In this document: piece after piece, positions 32,575 to 44,429 of the stretch
Layout of the letters: each line of letters opens with the position of its first letter
How positions within the stretch are numbered: position 1 is the stretch's first letter
DNA from: Deinococcus taeanensis
Lineage (GTDB): Bacteria; Deinococcota; Deinococci; Deinococcales; Deinococcaceae
DNA: 64,000 nucleotides
Assembly: GCF_020229735.1 (NCBI RefSeq)
Contig: NZ_CP083455.1
Span: forward strand, 275,001-339,000
Reading direction: 5' to 3'
The notes under the pieces: generated by a model
What the model saw: the letters and a program-made list of their open reading frames with translations, nothing else
What the model was told of the DNA's origin: nothing
Databases searched by the model: none
Translations under genes and position numbers: made by a program

Positions 32575-35431
<2,857 letters not shown>

Positions 35432-35435
<4 letters not shown>

Positions 35436-36877
35436 ACACCTTCACCGACTGGCTCCCCACCCTCATGATCTTCCTGCCGCTGCTGGGCAGCCTGCTGCTG
35501 CTCGTCACCCCGAAAACCTTCCGGGATGAGGTGGCGGGCTTCCTGGCCGCGCTGACCCTCGGGACCGGCCTCGCCATCTGGCGGGGCGGCGGTTCGGAGC
35601 TGCTCCGCTGGGACTGGATTCCTTCACTGGGCGTCACGTACTCCGTGCAGCTGAGCGGCGTGAGCCTGGCGCTGGCGCTGGTCACGGCCCTGATGTCCTT
35701 CATCGCCATTCTGTACGCCGCGCGCCGCATCCCCAATCCCGGCCCGATGCTCTCGCTGATCCTGGCCATGGAAACCGGCCTGATCGGGATTTTCGCCGCG
35801 CAGGACCTGCTGCTGTTCTACGTGTTCTTCGAGGACGCCCTCATTCCGGCCCTGCTGATGCTCGCCATGTACGGCAAGGCGGGCCGCATGCAGGCTCTCG
35901 TGAAGTTCGCGGCGTACACGCTGTTCGGCAGCCTGCTGATGCTGGTCAGCATCATCGGCGTCAAAACCCTGGGGGGCAGCCCCACCTTCGCCATGACCGA
36001 CCTGAAACGCCACGTTGTGCAGGGCAGCGCGCAGACCTGGCTGTACCTGGGCTTCCTGACCGCCATGGCCGTCAAGTTGCCGCTGTGGCCGCTGCACGCC
36101 TGGCTGCCGGACTTCCACGAGCAGAACCACGACAGCGGCGTGCCCGACGTCATGGGCACCCTCTACAAGGTGGGCGGGTACGGCATCTTCACCTTCGCCA
36201 TTCCCCTCTTCCCGGACGCCAGCCTGGAACTGCGCCCCATCCTGATGGGCCTCGCGGCCTTCACGGCCCTGTACGCGGCGTGGATCGCGTTCCGGCAGAC
36301 CAACTGGAAACGCCTGCTCGCCTACGCCGGCCTGTCACACATGGGCTTCGTGGCCCTGGGTGTGTTCTCCCTGAACGAAACGGCCGTCATCGGCGCGATG
36401 TACCTCCTGGCCTTCCAGAACCTGTACACCGGCGCGCTGTTCCTGTCGGTGGGCATGCTCCAGGAACGCGTGGGCAGCCTCGACACCCGCGTGGGCGGCG
36501 TGATGACCCAGGCAGGCGCGCTGGGCGGCCTGACCATGGCCCTGTGGTTTGCCAGCATCGCCGTGCCGGGCCTCGCAGGCTTCATCGGCGAGTTCAGCAT
36601 CCTGCTCGGCGCCTACCAGGTCTCCCCGTGGCTGACCTTCATCGCGGGCGTCACCACCATCGCCGCCGCCGCGTACGCCCTGACCGCCTTCCAGTTCACG
36701 TTCTGGCAGGCCCGGCCGGCCGGCGGCGTCACCGTGCGGGACCTCGTGCACACCGAGTGGCTGATCCTGGCCGTGCCACTGGGCATCCTGATTCTGTTCG
36801 GCGTGTACTCCACGCCCGCCCTGAACCTCATGCAGCCCGCCGTGCGCGCCGTGCTCAGCGCCCTGGGAGGCAACTGA
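35432..36877 (+). CDS. nuoM: NADH-quinone oxidoreductase subunit M
   Basis: A 481-residue antiporter-like subunit. LLLFYVFFEDALIPALLMLAMYG (conserved Glu), KLPLWPLHAWLPDFHEQNHDSG and KRLLAYAGLSHMGFV are present. ATG 35432 overlaps the nuoL stop by ATGA. In place of the common HAEAPT after WLPD it reads DFHEQNHDSG, a variant seen in some NuoM proteins. Confidence 0.96.
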
Positions 36878-36878
36878 C

Positions 36879-38327
36879 ATGCTCCAGCCCCCCGACCTGC
36901 TCCTCACGCCCCTGCTGCCCATCCTGATCGTGCTGGCCGGCGCCATCAGCAGCACCCTGCTGGGCTTCTGGCTGCGCCGGCACGTCCTGACGTACATCAA
37001 CATCGCCGCGCTGGTCCTCTCGGGCCTCAGCCTCATTCCGCTGTGGAACCGCGGCCTGAGCACCTTCGGCGGCAGCCTGCTGGCCGACAACCCGGCGCTG
37101 CTGCTGTCCTTCGTGATTCTGGTCGGCACCCTCATGACGCTGCTGGTGTCCCTGGACACCGCGTGGCGCGCCCGGGTCTCCTTCCCCGAATTCGACGCCA
37201 TGCTGATGTACGCCGTGACCGGCTGCCTGCTCATCGCCTTCTCCGGCGACCTGATCGTCATGCTGATCGGCCTGGAGATCATGAGCCTCAGCTCGTACGT
37301 CCTGGCAACCCTGCAGGGTTCACGCCGCGCCGAAGAGAGCGGCCTGAAGTACTTCCTGCTGGGCGCCGCCGGCAGCGCCATCCTGATCTACGGCCTGGCG
37401 TTCGTGTACGGCGCGACCGGCAGCCTCAACTACGCCCGCATTGCCGAGCAGGCCAGCGGCCTGAACCCGCAGAACGCAGCGGTGCTGGTGGGCGGCGCGC
37501 TGCTGATGCTGTGCGGGTTCGGCTTCAAGATTGCCCTGGCGCCCTTTCACCAGTGGACGCCGGATGTCTACAGCGGCGCGCCCACCAGCGTCAGCCTGTT
37601 CCTGAGCACCGTGGTGAAGGTCGCCGCGTTCGCCGGGATGCTGCGCGTGTTCGCCGGCGCGCTCGACAACGCGCCCGGCTGGCACTCCGTTCTGCAGATC
37701 CTGGTCGCCGCGACCCTGATCATCGGGAACCTCGCCGCGCTGCGCCAGCCGAACTTCAAACGCATGCTCGCGTACTCCGCCGTGGCGCACACCGGGTTCC
37801 TCGCCATGGCCCTGCTCGGAACGCCCCAGACCGGCGGGCCGGCTCTGTCGTACTACCTGCTGGTCTACACCCTGATGACCGCCGCGGCCCTGGCGATCGT
37901 GGCGGCCCTGCAACGCGAAGAGGACGGCCTGAGCATCCTCGACATGCGCGGCCTGTATTACCGTCACCCCGGGTACGCCGTGGCACTCGCCGTGTGCCTC
38001 GCGTCCCTGGCCGGCCTGCCGCCCTTCGCCGGGTTCTTCGGGAAGTACCTGGTCTTCCAGGCGGCGTTCCAGAACGGCTACGAGTGGCTGAGCATCCTGG
38101 CCGCCCTGACCAGCGTCGCCGCCCTCGTGTACTACCTGCGTCCCGCCATGCTGATGTTCATGCCTGACCGTACGCCCGCCCGCGAGTACGCGCACGGGCA
38201 GCGCACGCCCACCACGCTGGCCGTGGCGCTCGGCGTGGCCGGCGTGACGGTCCTGGGCCTGCTGCCGAACCTCTGGTACGCCTGGGGCGCCAATCCCGCC
38301 ATCTGGAGCCTGCTGGCCGGACAGTAA
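36879..38327 (+). CDS. nuoN: NADH-quinone oxidoreductase subunit N
   Basis: A 482-residue antiporter-like subunit, the last of the operon. LIGLEIMSLSSYVLATLQGS, KIALAPFHQWTPDVYSGAPTSVSLFLSTVVKVAAF and KRMLAYSAVAHTGFLAM are diagnostic. GGGAGG precedes the ATG. A terminator follows within 50 bases. Confidence 0.97.
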   Translation: MLQPPDLLLTPLLPILIVLAGAISSTLLGFWLRRHVLTYINIAALVLSGLSLIPLWNRGLSTFGGSLLADNPALLLSFVILVGTLMTLLVSLDTAWRARVSFPEFDAMLMYAVTGCLLIAFSGDLIVMLIGLEIMSLSSYVLATLQGSRRAEESGLKYFLLGAAGSAILIYGLAFVYGATGSLNYARIAEQASGLNPQNAAVLVGGALLMLCGFGFKIALAPFHQWTPDVYSGAPTSVSLFLSTVVKVAAFAGMLRVFAGALDNAPGWHSVLQILVAATLIIGNLAALRQPNFKRMLAYSAVAHTGFLAMALLGTPQTGGPALSYYLLVYTLMTAAALAIVAALQREEDGLSILDMRGLYYRHPGYAVALAVCLASLAGLPPFAGFFGKYLVFQAAFQNGYEWLSILAALTSVAALVYYLRPAMLMFMPDRTPAREYAHGQRTPTTLAVALGVAGVTVLGLLPNLWYAWGANPAIWSLLAGQ

Positions 38328-38343
38328 CCACAGCCGCATGCGC

Positions 38344-38376
38344 AGGGGAGTGGGCCAGTCGCTCACTCCCCTCCTT
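38344..38376 (+). terminator. Terminator of the nuo operon
   Basis: AGGGGAGTG pairs with CACTCCCCT over a loop of 11 bases and is followed by CCTT. Confidence 0.7.
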
Positions 38377-38461
38377 CATGTCAAAGCGCGGGACGGGCAG
38401 GCCCCTGTCCAGCCTGCTCCCTGCCTCGCGGCGCCGTGTGCTGCCTGCACCCAGGCGCTCC

Positions 38462-39934
38462 TCAGCCCCGCTGCTCACGCTGGTACTTCACCCGGTGGCG
38501 GCTGCGGCTGGCGGCCTCTACCAGGGCCACCGGCGTCTGGATGTCCTCGCCGGTGCGCGCGGCGCCCACGTTGACCTTCAGGGTCAGGCTGCGGTAACTG
38601 AACTGCTCCAGCGCGTCCTGCACGCTCCGCGTGACCTGCGTGAGCTCCTGCGCGCTGGGCTGGTCCAGCAGCACGGCGAATTCATCCGCGCCCCACCGGA
38701 ACACCCGGTCTCCGCGCCGCCTGTGCTGCGCGAGCCGGCCCGACAGTTCGCGCAGCAGCGCGTCCCCGGCCGCCGCGCCGTACCGTTCATTCACGCGGCG
38801 GAACCCGCTGAGGTCCACCAGCAGCAGGCCCAGCGGACGCACCTGCCGGGACGCCCAGCGCTGCTCGAGCGCCCGCGTCAACGCCACGCGGTTTCCGACG
38901 CCGGTCAGCGGGTCGCGCAGACTCAGCGTCCGCAGGGTCCACCAGGTGTCCAGCGCCACGAGGGCCGTGCCAATCAGCGCGGCGAACGACAGGGTCACGC
39001 CAGGCAGCAGGATGTTCATCAGCCATAGCGGCGCCGAGACGGCCAGTGTGCCGCATGCCAGCGCGAATCCCCACAGGCCCCGCGTGCGCGCGGCGGCGGC
39101 CGCCAGCAGCGCGCTCAGCAGCACTGTCAGCCACAGGGGCATCGGCGTGAACGGCGCACCGAGCAGGCTGGACACCGCGCGGGCCTGCACTTCTGTCCTT
39201 GAGACGACCTGTCCGGTCACGTCCCGCACGGCCCGCCCGCTGCCGGCGGCGGTAACGCCGATCAGCACCACGCGGCCCTGCAGGGCCCCGCCCCGCACGG
39301 TGCCACTCACCACGTCCCGGAAGGAAAGCGCCGGGAGCCGCCCGGGGTCCGGACGGGTCAGGCGGAGCACACGCGGCGCGGCTGTGACCTCCACAGGCCA
39401 GCCGGCTGCGGCGGCCAGCTGCCGCGCGAAGCTGGGTTCCAGCTGCCCGTCGGGCGCGGCGTAACCGGTCTGGAAGCTGCGGACCACGCCGCCCGGGCTG
39501 ATGTTCAGGGCGCTCACGCCGGTCCGGGAGTGCCACGCGGGGCGGGCCAGCTGCCGGGCCTCGCCGGGCGCCGTGGCAACGACGACGTTGGGGCGGCTCA
39601 GCACCTCGGTCAGCCGCCGGTCGCTCTGGGCGGAACCGGTGAGCAGGACGTCAAGGCCGATGGCCGCGGCGCCCGCCTGCTCCAGCGTGCCGAGCGCCTG
39701 GCCGTACAGCTCACGGGGCCAGCCGCCGATCGGGCCGTAATCGCGCAGGGACGCGTCATCAATGCCGACAACCACCACGCGGCGGTCGGTGGGGGCCATC
39801 AGGGCGCGGCTGAGGGCGTCCCACAGGCGCGGGTTGTCCGGCAGGGTCAGGGCCAGCAGTGCGCCCAGCAGCGCCGCGGCGGGCGCGGCGTAGCGGGTCA
39901 GGGACCACTCAGCGGAGCGCAGCATTCTCACCAT
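38462..39934 (-). CDS. CHASE2-GGDEF membrane protein
   Basis: A 490-residue protein with an N-terminal membrane helix, an extracytoplasmic CHASE2 domain (VVVVGIDDASLRDYGPIGGWPRELYGQALGTLEQAGAAAIGLDVLLTG..., about residues 50-265), three more helices (270-335) and a C-terminal GGDEF-type domain starting at RDPLTGVGNRVAL. The signature is WGADEF rather than GGDEF, so diguanylate cyclase activity is uncertain; an upstream RxxD inhibitory site is not obvious. It senses an unknown external cue. A long open frame on the same strand (39909-40589) overlaps its start. Confidence 0.9.
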   Translation of the reverse strand: MVRMLRSAEWSLTRYAAPAAALLGALLALTLPDNPRLWDALSRALMAPTDRRVVVVGIDDASLRDYGPIGGWPRELYGQALGTLEQAGAAAIGLDVLLTGSAQSDRRLTEVLSRPNVVVATAPGEARQLARPAWHSRTGVSALNISPGGVVRSFQTGYAAPDGQLEPSFARQLAAAAGWPVEVTAAPRVLRLTRPDPGRLPALSFRDVVSGTVRGGALQGRVVLIGVTAAGSGRAVRDVTGQVVSRTEVQARAVSSLLGAPFTPMPLWLTVLLSALLAAAAARTRGLWGFALACGTLAVSAPLWLMNILLPGVTLSFAALIGTALVALDTWWTLRTLSLRDPLTGVGNRVALTRALEQRWASRQVRPLGLLLVDLSGFRRVNERYGAAAGDALLRELSGRLAQHRRRGDRVFRWGADEFAVLLDQPSAQELTQVTRSVQDALEQFSYRSLTLKVNVGAARTGEDIQTPVALVEAASRSRHRVKYQREQRG

Positions 39935-40589
39935 CGTTTCCGGCGGCGCAGCGCCCGCTCAGGTGCGGCGTCCAGGCGAAGGCTCGACCGGGGATGGCAC
40001 GCCGGGTGTTCCCGGCGCCGCCCACCCCGCTCAGCTCCTGCCTCTGCGCCCGGGGCCGTGTCCAGGGCGCACTCCGGCCGAGGGTCAGTGGCACGGTCCG
40101 CACGGAGGTCCGCCCGGAGGAATGGACACCCCCGGCGTCCAGCCGCGCGTTGAGCCCGAAGACAGTGCCGCGCGCCAGGACGGTCCGCCCCCTGCGGAGC
40201 TGTGCATGGCGCGCGACCCTCAGGGCGGTCGGTTCGCTGTTCTCGAACGGGCGCAGGGGAACGCCTGCGCCCCTTACGTCTGCCCAGGCGTTCCCCCCCG
40301 CGCTCAGGGTCGCGCTACGGTCCAGGCGCCCAGGCCCGTGCGCCCTTCCCTGCCTCTGTGCACGGAACGGCGCAGCGTACCCTGGCGCCGCTTCGCGGTG
40401 TGCGCTCAGCGGTCTGCGGGTGAGGTTGACCAACCGGCCGGCCGGTCCGGTGATGATCCGGCGGCCCGGGGCCACGCGCAGGGCGTCCGGGCTGCGCTCC
40501 AGCGGGGACGAGGTGACCCCGCTGGAGCGCAGGCGCGGAACCGTCCGGGCGCACCGCCCGGCGCAGGGTGAGGATGGAATGAACCTCAT
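39909..40589 (-). CDS. Possible upstream partner protein of the CHASE2 gene (uncertain)
   Basis: A 226-codon frame on the same strand as the CHASE2-GGDEF gene, overlapping its start by 26 bases as coupled genes do. About 85 percent of third codon positions are G or C in the stretches I checked, near that of real genes here, but second positions are also GC-rich and the product is unusually rich in Arg, Gly, Pro and Ala. Segments such as RRIITGPAGRLVNL and RGRTVLARGTVFGL recall FecR-type beta repeats, which often accompany CHASE2 proteins. It could equally be non-coding or decayed. Confidence 0.28.
   Translation of the reverse strand: MRFIPSSPCAGRCARTVPRLRSSGVTSSPLERSPDALRVAPGRRIITGPAGRLVNLTRRPLSAHREAAPGYAAPFRAQRQGRAHGPGRLDRSATLSAGGNAWADVRGAGVPLRPFENSEPTALRVARHAQLRRGRTVLARGTVFGLNARLDAGGVHSSGRTSVRTVPLTLGRSAPWTRPRAQRQELSGVGGAGNTRRAIPGRAFAWTPHLSGRCAAGNDGENAALR
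40492..40532. repeat. 16-bp perfect inverted repeat
   Basis: CTGCGCTCCAGCGGGG and CCCCGCTGGAGCGCAG are separated by 9 bases. It lies within the uncertain frame above, 140 bases from the divergent ABC-F gene. It has no T-run on either side. Confidence 0.6.
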
Positions 40590-40657
40590 TGTGACTCATG
40601 GTACGAAGGAAATCTGACAGTTTTCCCAACGCCGGGCGGCCGGAGGACCGGGCGCTC

Positions 40658-40663
40658 TATACT
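40658..40663 (+). promoter_or_regulatory. -10 element (TATACT) of the ABC-F gene, leaderless type
   Basis: TATACT, followed by 7 bases and GTG 40671. No Shine-Dalgarno is present. Confidence 0.55.
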
Positions 40664-40670
40664 CAGGGGC

Positions 40671-42563
40671 GTGCTTGTTGCCGCGTTGGACGCCAGTAAG
40701 GAATACGGACCGCTGACGGTTCTGCAGGACGTGACCTTCGCCGTGCAGCCCGGTGACCGCGTGGGACTCGTCGGCCGGAACGGCGCCGGCAAGAGCACGC
40801 TGCTGAAACTCCTGACCGGGCAGCTGACGCCGGACGGCGGCACGGTCAAGCGCGGGCCGGGCGTGCGGGTCCGTTCCCTGCAGCAGGACCCGGTGTTCCC
40901 GGTCGGCGCGACGGTGGACAGCGTCCTGGACGCCGCGTTCCACGACCTCGATCAGCTGGAGGCCGAACTGCATGACGCGGCCGAGGCCATGGGCAGCGGC
41001 ACGCCGGAAAGCATCCTGCACCACGAGGCGGTGCTGGAACACTACGCGCGGCGCGGCGGCTTCGAGCGCCGCAGCCGGAAGGACGCCGTCACGCTGGCGT
41101 TCGGGTTCCGGAGCCGTGAGGCGGACCTGGTCGCCAGTCTCAGCGGCGGGGAACGCACCCGTCTGGGCCTCGCGGCGTTGCTCGTGGAGAACCCGGACGT
41201 GCTGCTGCTGGACGAACCTACCAACCACCTGGACATCACCATGGTCGAGTGGCTTGAAGCGTTTCTGAGCCGCTACCCCGGCGCGGTGCTGGTCATCAGC
41301 CACGACCGGGCGTTCCTGGACAACGTCACGCGCGAAACGGCGTACCTGCGCGGCGGCACCCTGAAGCTGTACCCCGGGAACTACACCACCTTCCGTGAGA
41401 CGCTCGCCGCCGAACTGGAGCAGCAGGCGGCGCGGCACGCTGTGGAAAGCAAGCAGATCGCGTCGCTGCAGGCCAGCGCGGACCGCATGAAGATCTGGGG
41501 GCTGGGCATGAGCAAACTGGCCCGGCGCGCCAAGGCCATGCAGGCCCGCGTGGACCGGATGCAGGCCCGGGCCGTGAGTGCCCCGGCGTCCGAGCAGCGC
41601 ACCACCCGCATCACCTTTCACGCCCCGGAAAGTGGGGACGTGGTGCTGGACGCGCGGCACGTCACGAGGGTGCTGCCGGGCGGGCGGCCGCTGTTCCGGG
41701 ACGTGAACGTGCAGATCCGCCGCGGCGAGCGCGTGGCGATCATCGGGCGCAACGGAGCGGGGAAGACCACGTTCCTGCGCATGCTGCTGGGCCTGGAGAA
41801 AAGTGACGACGCGCGCGCCCGCATTCTCACCGGGGCGCGCGTGACGGTGGGCTACTACGATCAGGCGCTGCGCGGCGTGGATCCCGGTGAAACGCTGTAC
41901 GACGTGGCCCGCGCCTACACGCAGAAGGACCCTGAAGCGCACGACCTGCTGGGGACGTTCATGTTCCCGTACGACCAGCACGACAAGCAGGCGCGGATTC
42001 TGTCCGGCGGTGAGCGGGCGCGGCTGGCGCTGCTGAAACTCGCCCAGGAGGACCACAACCTCCTGATCATGGACGAGCCCACCAACCACCTGGACATGGA
42101 AATGGTCGAGGCGCTGGAGGGCGCGCTGGACGACTTTACGGGCACGCTGGTGATGGTCAGTCACGACCGCGCGTTCATCGAGGGGCTTGCCGACCGCATC
42201 TGGCTGATCGAGGACGGGCAGTTCTATGAGTACCCTGGCTGGGAGGACTACCGCGCCAAGCACCGCACGGCCGCCGAACTGGAGGCCGAAGCGCAGGCGG
42301 CTGCGCCGAAAGCAGTGGCGAAACCCGAAGCGCCCCGCGCCAAGGGTCTGTGGCACCTGAAGCGGGAAGTGGAAGCCATCGAGGCGGAGATCGCCCGTCT
42401 GGAAGAGCAGCTGGAGGCCGCACAGGCCGCCCTGAACGCCGCGCCGGCCGACGCGGACTTCGTGGCGCTGGGTCAGGCGGCCCACGACCTCGAAGTGCAG
42501 CTGGACGCGAAGATGGAAGCCTGGGGTGCGCGTCAGGCTGATGTGGAGGCGCGGGGCGGCTGA
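40671..42563 (+). CDS. ABC-F family ATPase, Uup-like
   Basis: A 630-residue soluble protein with two ABC domains and no membrane part. Walker A motifs are GRNGAGKST (about residue 36) and GRNGAGKTT (about 360); signatures LSGGERTRLGLA and LSGGERARLALL; Walker B LLLDEPTNHLDI and LIMDEPTNHLDM. The linker between domains (residues about 240-310) is charged and helical. A C-terminal coiled coil (LKREVEAIEAEIARLEEQLEAAQ) resembles the DNA-binding tail of Uup. ABC-F proteins act on ribosomes or, for Uup, on branched DNA and transposon stability. The start is GTG with TATACT 7 bases upstream. Confidence 0.93.
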   Translation: MLVAALDASKEYGPLTVLQDVTFAVQPGDRVGLVGRNGAGKSTLLKLLTGQLTPDGGTVKRGPGVRVRSLQQDPVFPVGATVDSVLDAAFHDLDQLEAELHDAAEAMGSGTPESILHHEAVLEHYARRGGFERRSRKDAVTLAFGFRSREADLVASLSGGERTRLGLAALLVENPDVLLLDEPTNHLDITMVEWLEAFLSRYPGAVLVISHDRAFLDNVTRETAYLRGGTLKLYPGNYTTFRETLAAELEQQAARHAVESKQIASLQASADRMKIWGLGMSKLARRAKAMQARVDRMQARAVSAPASEQRTTRITFHAPESGDVVLDARHVTRVLPGGRPLFRDVNVQIRRGERVAIIGRNGAGKTTFLRMLLGLEKSDDARARILTGARVTVGYYDQALRGVDPGETLYDVARAYTQKDPEAHDLLGTFMFPYDQHDKQARILSGGERARLALLKLAQEDHNLLIMDEPTNHLDMEMVEALEGALDDFTGTLVMVSHDRAFIEGLADRIWLIEDGQFYEYPGWEDYRAKHRTAAELEAEAQAAAPKAVAKPEAPRAKGLWHLKREVEAIEAEIARLEEQLEAAQAALNAAPADADFVALGQAAHDLEVQLDAKMEAWGARQADVEARGG

Positions 42564-42627
42564 CAGGTTTACGCGCCGTGACCCGCTCCTCTGGACAGCG
42601 GGGCATGTGTCTCGGTTCGCAACGCTT

Positions 42628-42650
42628 ATCCTGAGTTCGGAACTCAGGAT
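42628..42650. promoter_or_regulatory. 23-bp palindrome just before the 42652 gene (candidate operator)
   Basis: ATCCTGAGTT-CGG-AACTCAGGAT, perfect 10-base arms, ends one base before the ATG at 42652. A related shorter palindrome GGAGTT-G-AACTCC lies at 43194-43206, just past the gene. It could be an autoregulatory operator or an mRNA hairpin. Confidence 0.5.
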
Positions 42651-42651
42651 T

Positions 42652-43158
42652 ATGACGATCCCCCACCCCCACCCCACGACCAGTCCCAGCCCGCAGGACC
42701 TGCATGCCCGTTCCCTGCACCGGGCGGCCGAAGCGTACCTGGCGCACACCCATCCCCGCGCGCCGCTGCGCCTGGACCGCGTCACGCTGCATGGCGTCAC
42801 ATACGCCAGCGCGCCTGACCCCGCCGCGCTGCGCCTGAACCGTCCGCTCGCCGAGGAGGTCGTGATGGTGGCCCTGGCCGCCCGGGAAGCCGCCACGCTG
42901 ACCGGCAGCCCCGCCCCCGAGGACGGCCGGGATGCCCGGCAGCTCCTTGACCAGAGCCTCAACGACCCGGACGAGCGCAGCACGCTGGACGCCTACCTCA
43001 CCGTGCTGAGTGCCCGCACCCGCGCCCGGCTGCGCCGCGCCTGGAGTGAGGTGGAAGTGCTCGCCGCCGGTCTGCGCGAACACGGCGAGCTGGACGCCGC
43101 GCAGGTTGCCCACCGCGTCGCCTGCGCCCAGGGCATCCGCGCGACCCTGCTCAACTGA
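42652..43158 (+). CDS. Unknown helical protein
   Basis: A 168-residue soluble protein of unknown family. After a proline-rich start (MTIPHPHPTTSPSP) it is mostly helical with many Ala, Arg and Leu; DAYLTVLSARTRARLRRAWSEVEVLAAGLREHG and LDAAQVAHRVACAQGIRATLLN are long amphipathic helices. One cysteine only. ATG 42652 has no ribosome site and follows directly after a perfect palindrome, so it is probably leaderless or repressed at this site. Lies alone between the ABC-F gene and a DUF1540 gene. Confidence 0.65.
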   Translation: MTIPHPHPTTSPSPQDLHARSLHRAAEAYLAHTHPRAPLRLDRVTLHGVTYASAPDPAALRLNRPLAEEVVMVALAAREAATLTGSPAPEDGRDARQLLDQSLNDPDERSTLDAYLTVLSARTRARLRRAWSEVEVLAAGLREHGELDAAQVAHRVACAQGIRATLLN

Positions 43159-43193
43159 GCGAGCCCATGAGAGCCGCCTGAGCCGCCATTCCT

Positions 43194-43206
43194 GGAGTTG
43201 AACTCC
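43194..43206. repeat. Short palindrome related to the one at 42628
   Basis: GGAGTT-G-AACTCC shares the GAGTT...AACTC core with the larger palindrome before the neighbouring gene. The interval 43159-43364 otherwise holds no gene. Confidence 0.4.
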
Positions 43207-43364
43207 GCAGTACAGGCACACGTCCTTCCAGAGCGTGCCCCAGGGACCCAACCGCAGCAAGTTCAGCGGTTTACTCCGGATTTGGAGCGTCCCTTTACCT
43301 TGCAGTGGCGCTTACCATGCCCCGACCGCGCGGCAGTCATGGTGAACGGTACGGAGGTCCCCCC

Positions 43365-43553
43365 ATGAATGACACTGAACACCAGAGCATGGTCAGCCGC
43401 TGTGACGCCACCACCTGCCGCTTCAACGACGACATGGAATGCACCGCCGGCCAGATCGAGGTCAGCCTCAGCGGCCAGAGCGCCCAGTGCATGACCTACA
43501 CCCCCACCGACGGTATGGGGGACGCGTACGGCGTCAACGCCGAAAACAACTGA
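43365..43553 (+). CDS. DUF1540 cysteine-rich small protein
   Basis: A 62-residue protein with VSRCDATTCRFNDDMECTAGQIEVS ... AQCMTYT, the four-cysteine pattern of DUF1540, likely a small metal-binding domain. GGAGGT precedes ATG 43365 by 6 bases and decides the start over an upstream in-frame ATG. Function unknown; in other bacteria the domain occurs in small spore or stress proteins. Confidence 0.85.
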   Translation: MNDTEHQSMVSRCDATTCRFNDDMECTAGQIEVSLSGQSAQCMTYTPTDGMGDAYGVNAENN

Positions 43554-43565
43554 TCCCACCCCCAC

Positions 43566-43596
43566 AGAGGACCCCGGCCCCGCGCTGGGGTCCTCT
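43566..43596. terminator. Bidirectional terminator
   Basis: AGAGGACCCC pairs with GGGGTCCTCT over 11 bases, between the DUF1540 gene and the phosphotransferase gene that end toward each other. Confidence 0.75.
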
Positions 43597-44387
43597 CACC
43601 TTATCCGCGCCAGGCAGGACCAGACATAGGCCGCCGCACGTTCCCGCGCCGCCTGGTTCTGCGCCAGGCGTGCCCGGTGCTGTGCGAGCAGCAGACCAAA
43701 TGCCGCCGCGTCGCGCACCGCCAGCCCGCCGGCAGCCCCCGCCACGTGCCGTGCGGTCCGCCACCCGTGAAACAACGCAATGCTCGCCACATCCCACACC
43801 CGCACGCCCCGGGCGGCATCCCCGAAATCCAGCAGCGCCGCCAGCCGACCCCTGCGCCACACCAGCTGTCCGCCGTGCAGGTCAGTGTGTACCAACCCAG
43901 GCGCCTGCCGCACCACGCGCCGGACCTCAGCCTCCTGGCGGGCCAGGGACGCCCACAGATCAGGTGCCCCCTGAGTCAGAGGCTGGCCTCGCAGGGGCAG
44001 GCTGCCCAGCGGCCACACCTCCGGCAGCCGTGACAGCACACCCAGCTCCGGCGTGGCCGCGCTGCCCAGCGGCCCCTCAGAGCGGTCCAGCAGACGCCCG
44101 GACCCCGGTCCGGTCAGGGCGTGCAGCGTCCCCAGGACCCGGCCCAGAGCCCCCCAGCCGGCCGGTGAAGGCGGCTGCCCATCGCCGGCTCCCTGGAGTT
44201 CCAGCGTGAAGGCCTGGCCCCCAGGGAGCGTGCCCTGGCGCAGCACAGGCGCCGCCGGCAGCCCCAGGCCCGACAGGTGAAGCTGGATCTGCGCCTGCAT
44301 GCCCAGCTGGGCCTCAGCCGGCCGCGCCACGCGCAGCACCTTCACTCTGTCCGTGAACACCGTGCACGTGGCTCCACGTGCCAGCAG
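43596..44387 (-). CDS. APH-family phosphotransferase, probable CTG start
   Basis: A small aminoglycoside-phosphotransferase/choline-kinase-like protein (263 residues from CTG 44387; 254 from GTG 44360). The catalytic loop GLVHTDLHGGQLVW (HxDxxxxN with Q for N) and the DFG-like LLDFGDAARG are clear. The nucleotide loop LARGATCTVF belongs to the family N-terminus but lies upstream of the first standard start; CTG 44387 has GGAGG exactly 5 bases before it and restores this motif, so I prefer it. The gene is in the same frame as the kinase gene before it, separated by one TGA. Substrate unknown. Confidence 0.8.
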   Translation of the reverse strand: MLARGATCTVFTDRVKVLRVARPAEAQLGMQAQIQLHLSGLGLPAAPVLRQGTLPGGQAFTLELQGAGDGQPPSPAGWGALGRVLGTLHALTGPGSGRLLDRSEGPLGSAATPELGVLSRLPEVWPLGSLPLRGQPLTQGAPDLWASLARQEAEVRRVVRQAPGLVHTDLHGGQLVWRRGRLAALLDFGDAARGVRVWDVASIALFHGWRTARHVAGAAGGLAVRDAAAFGLLLAQHRARLAQNQAARERAAAYVWSCLARIR

Positions 44388-44429
44388 GTGTGCCTCCGGC
44401 CCCAGCCACGCCCCGCCAGATCCGGCCCG

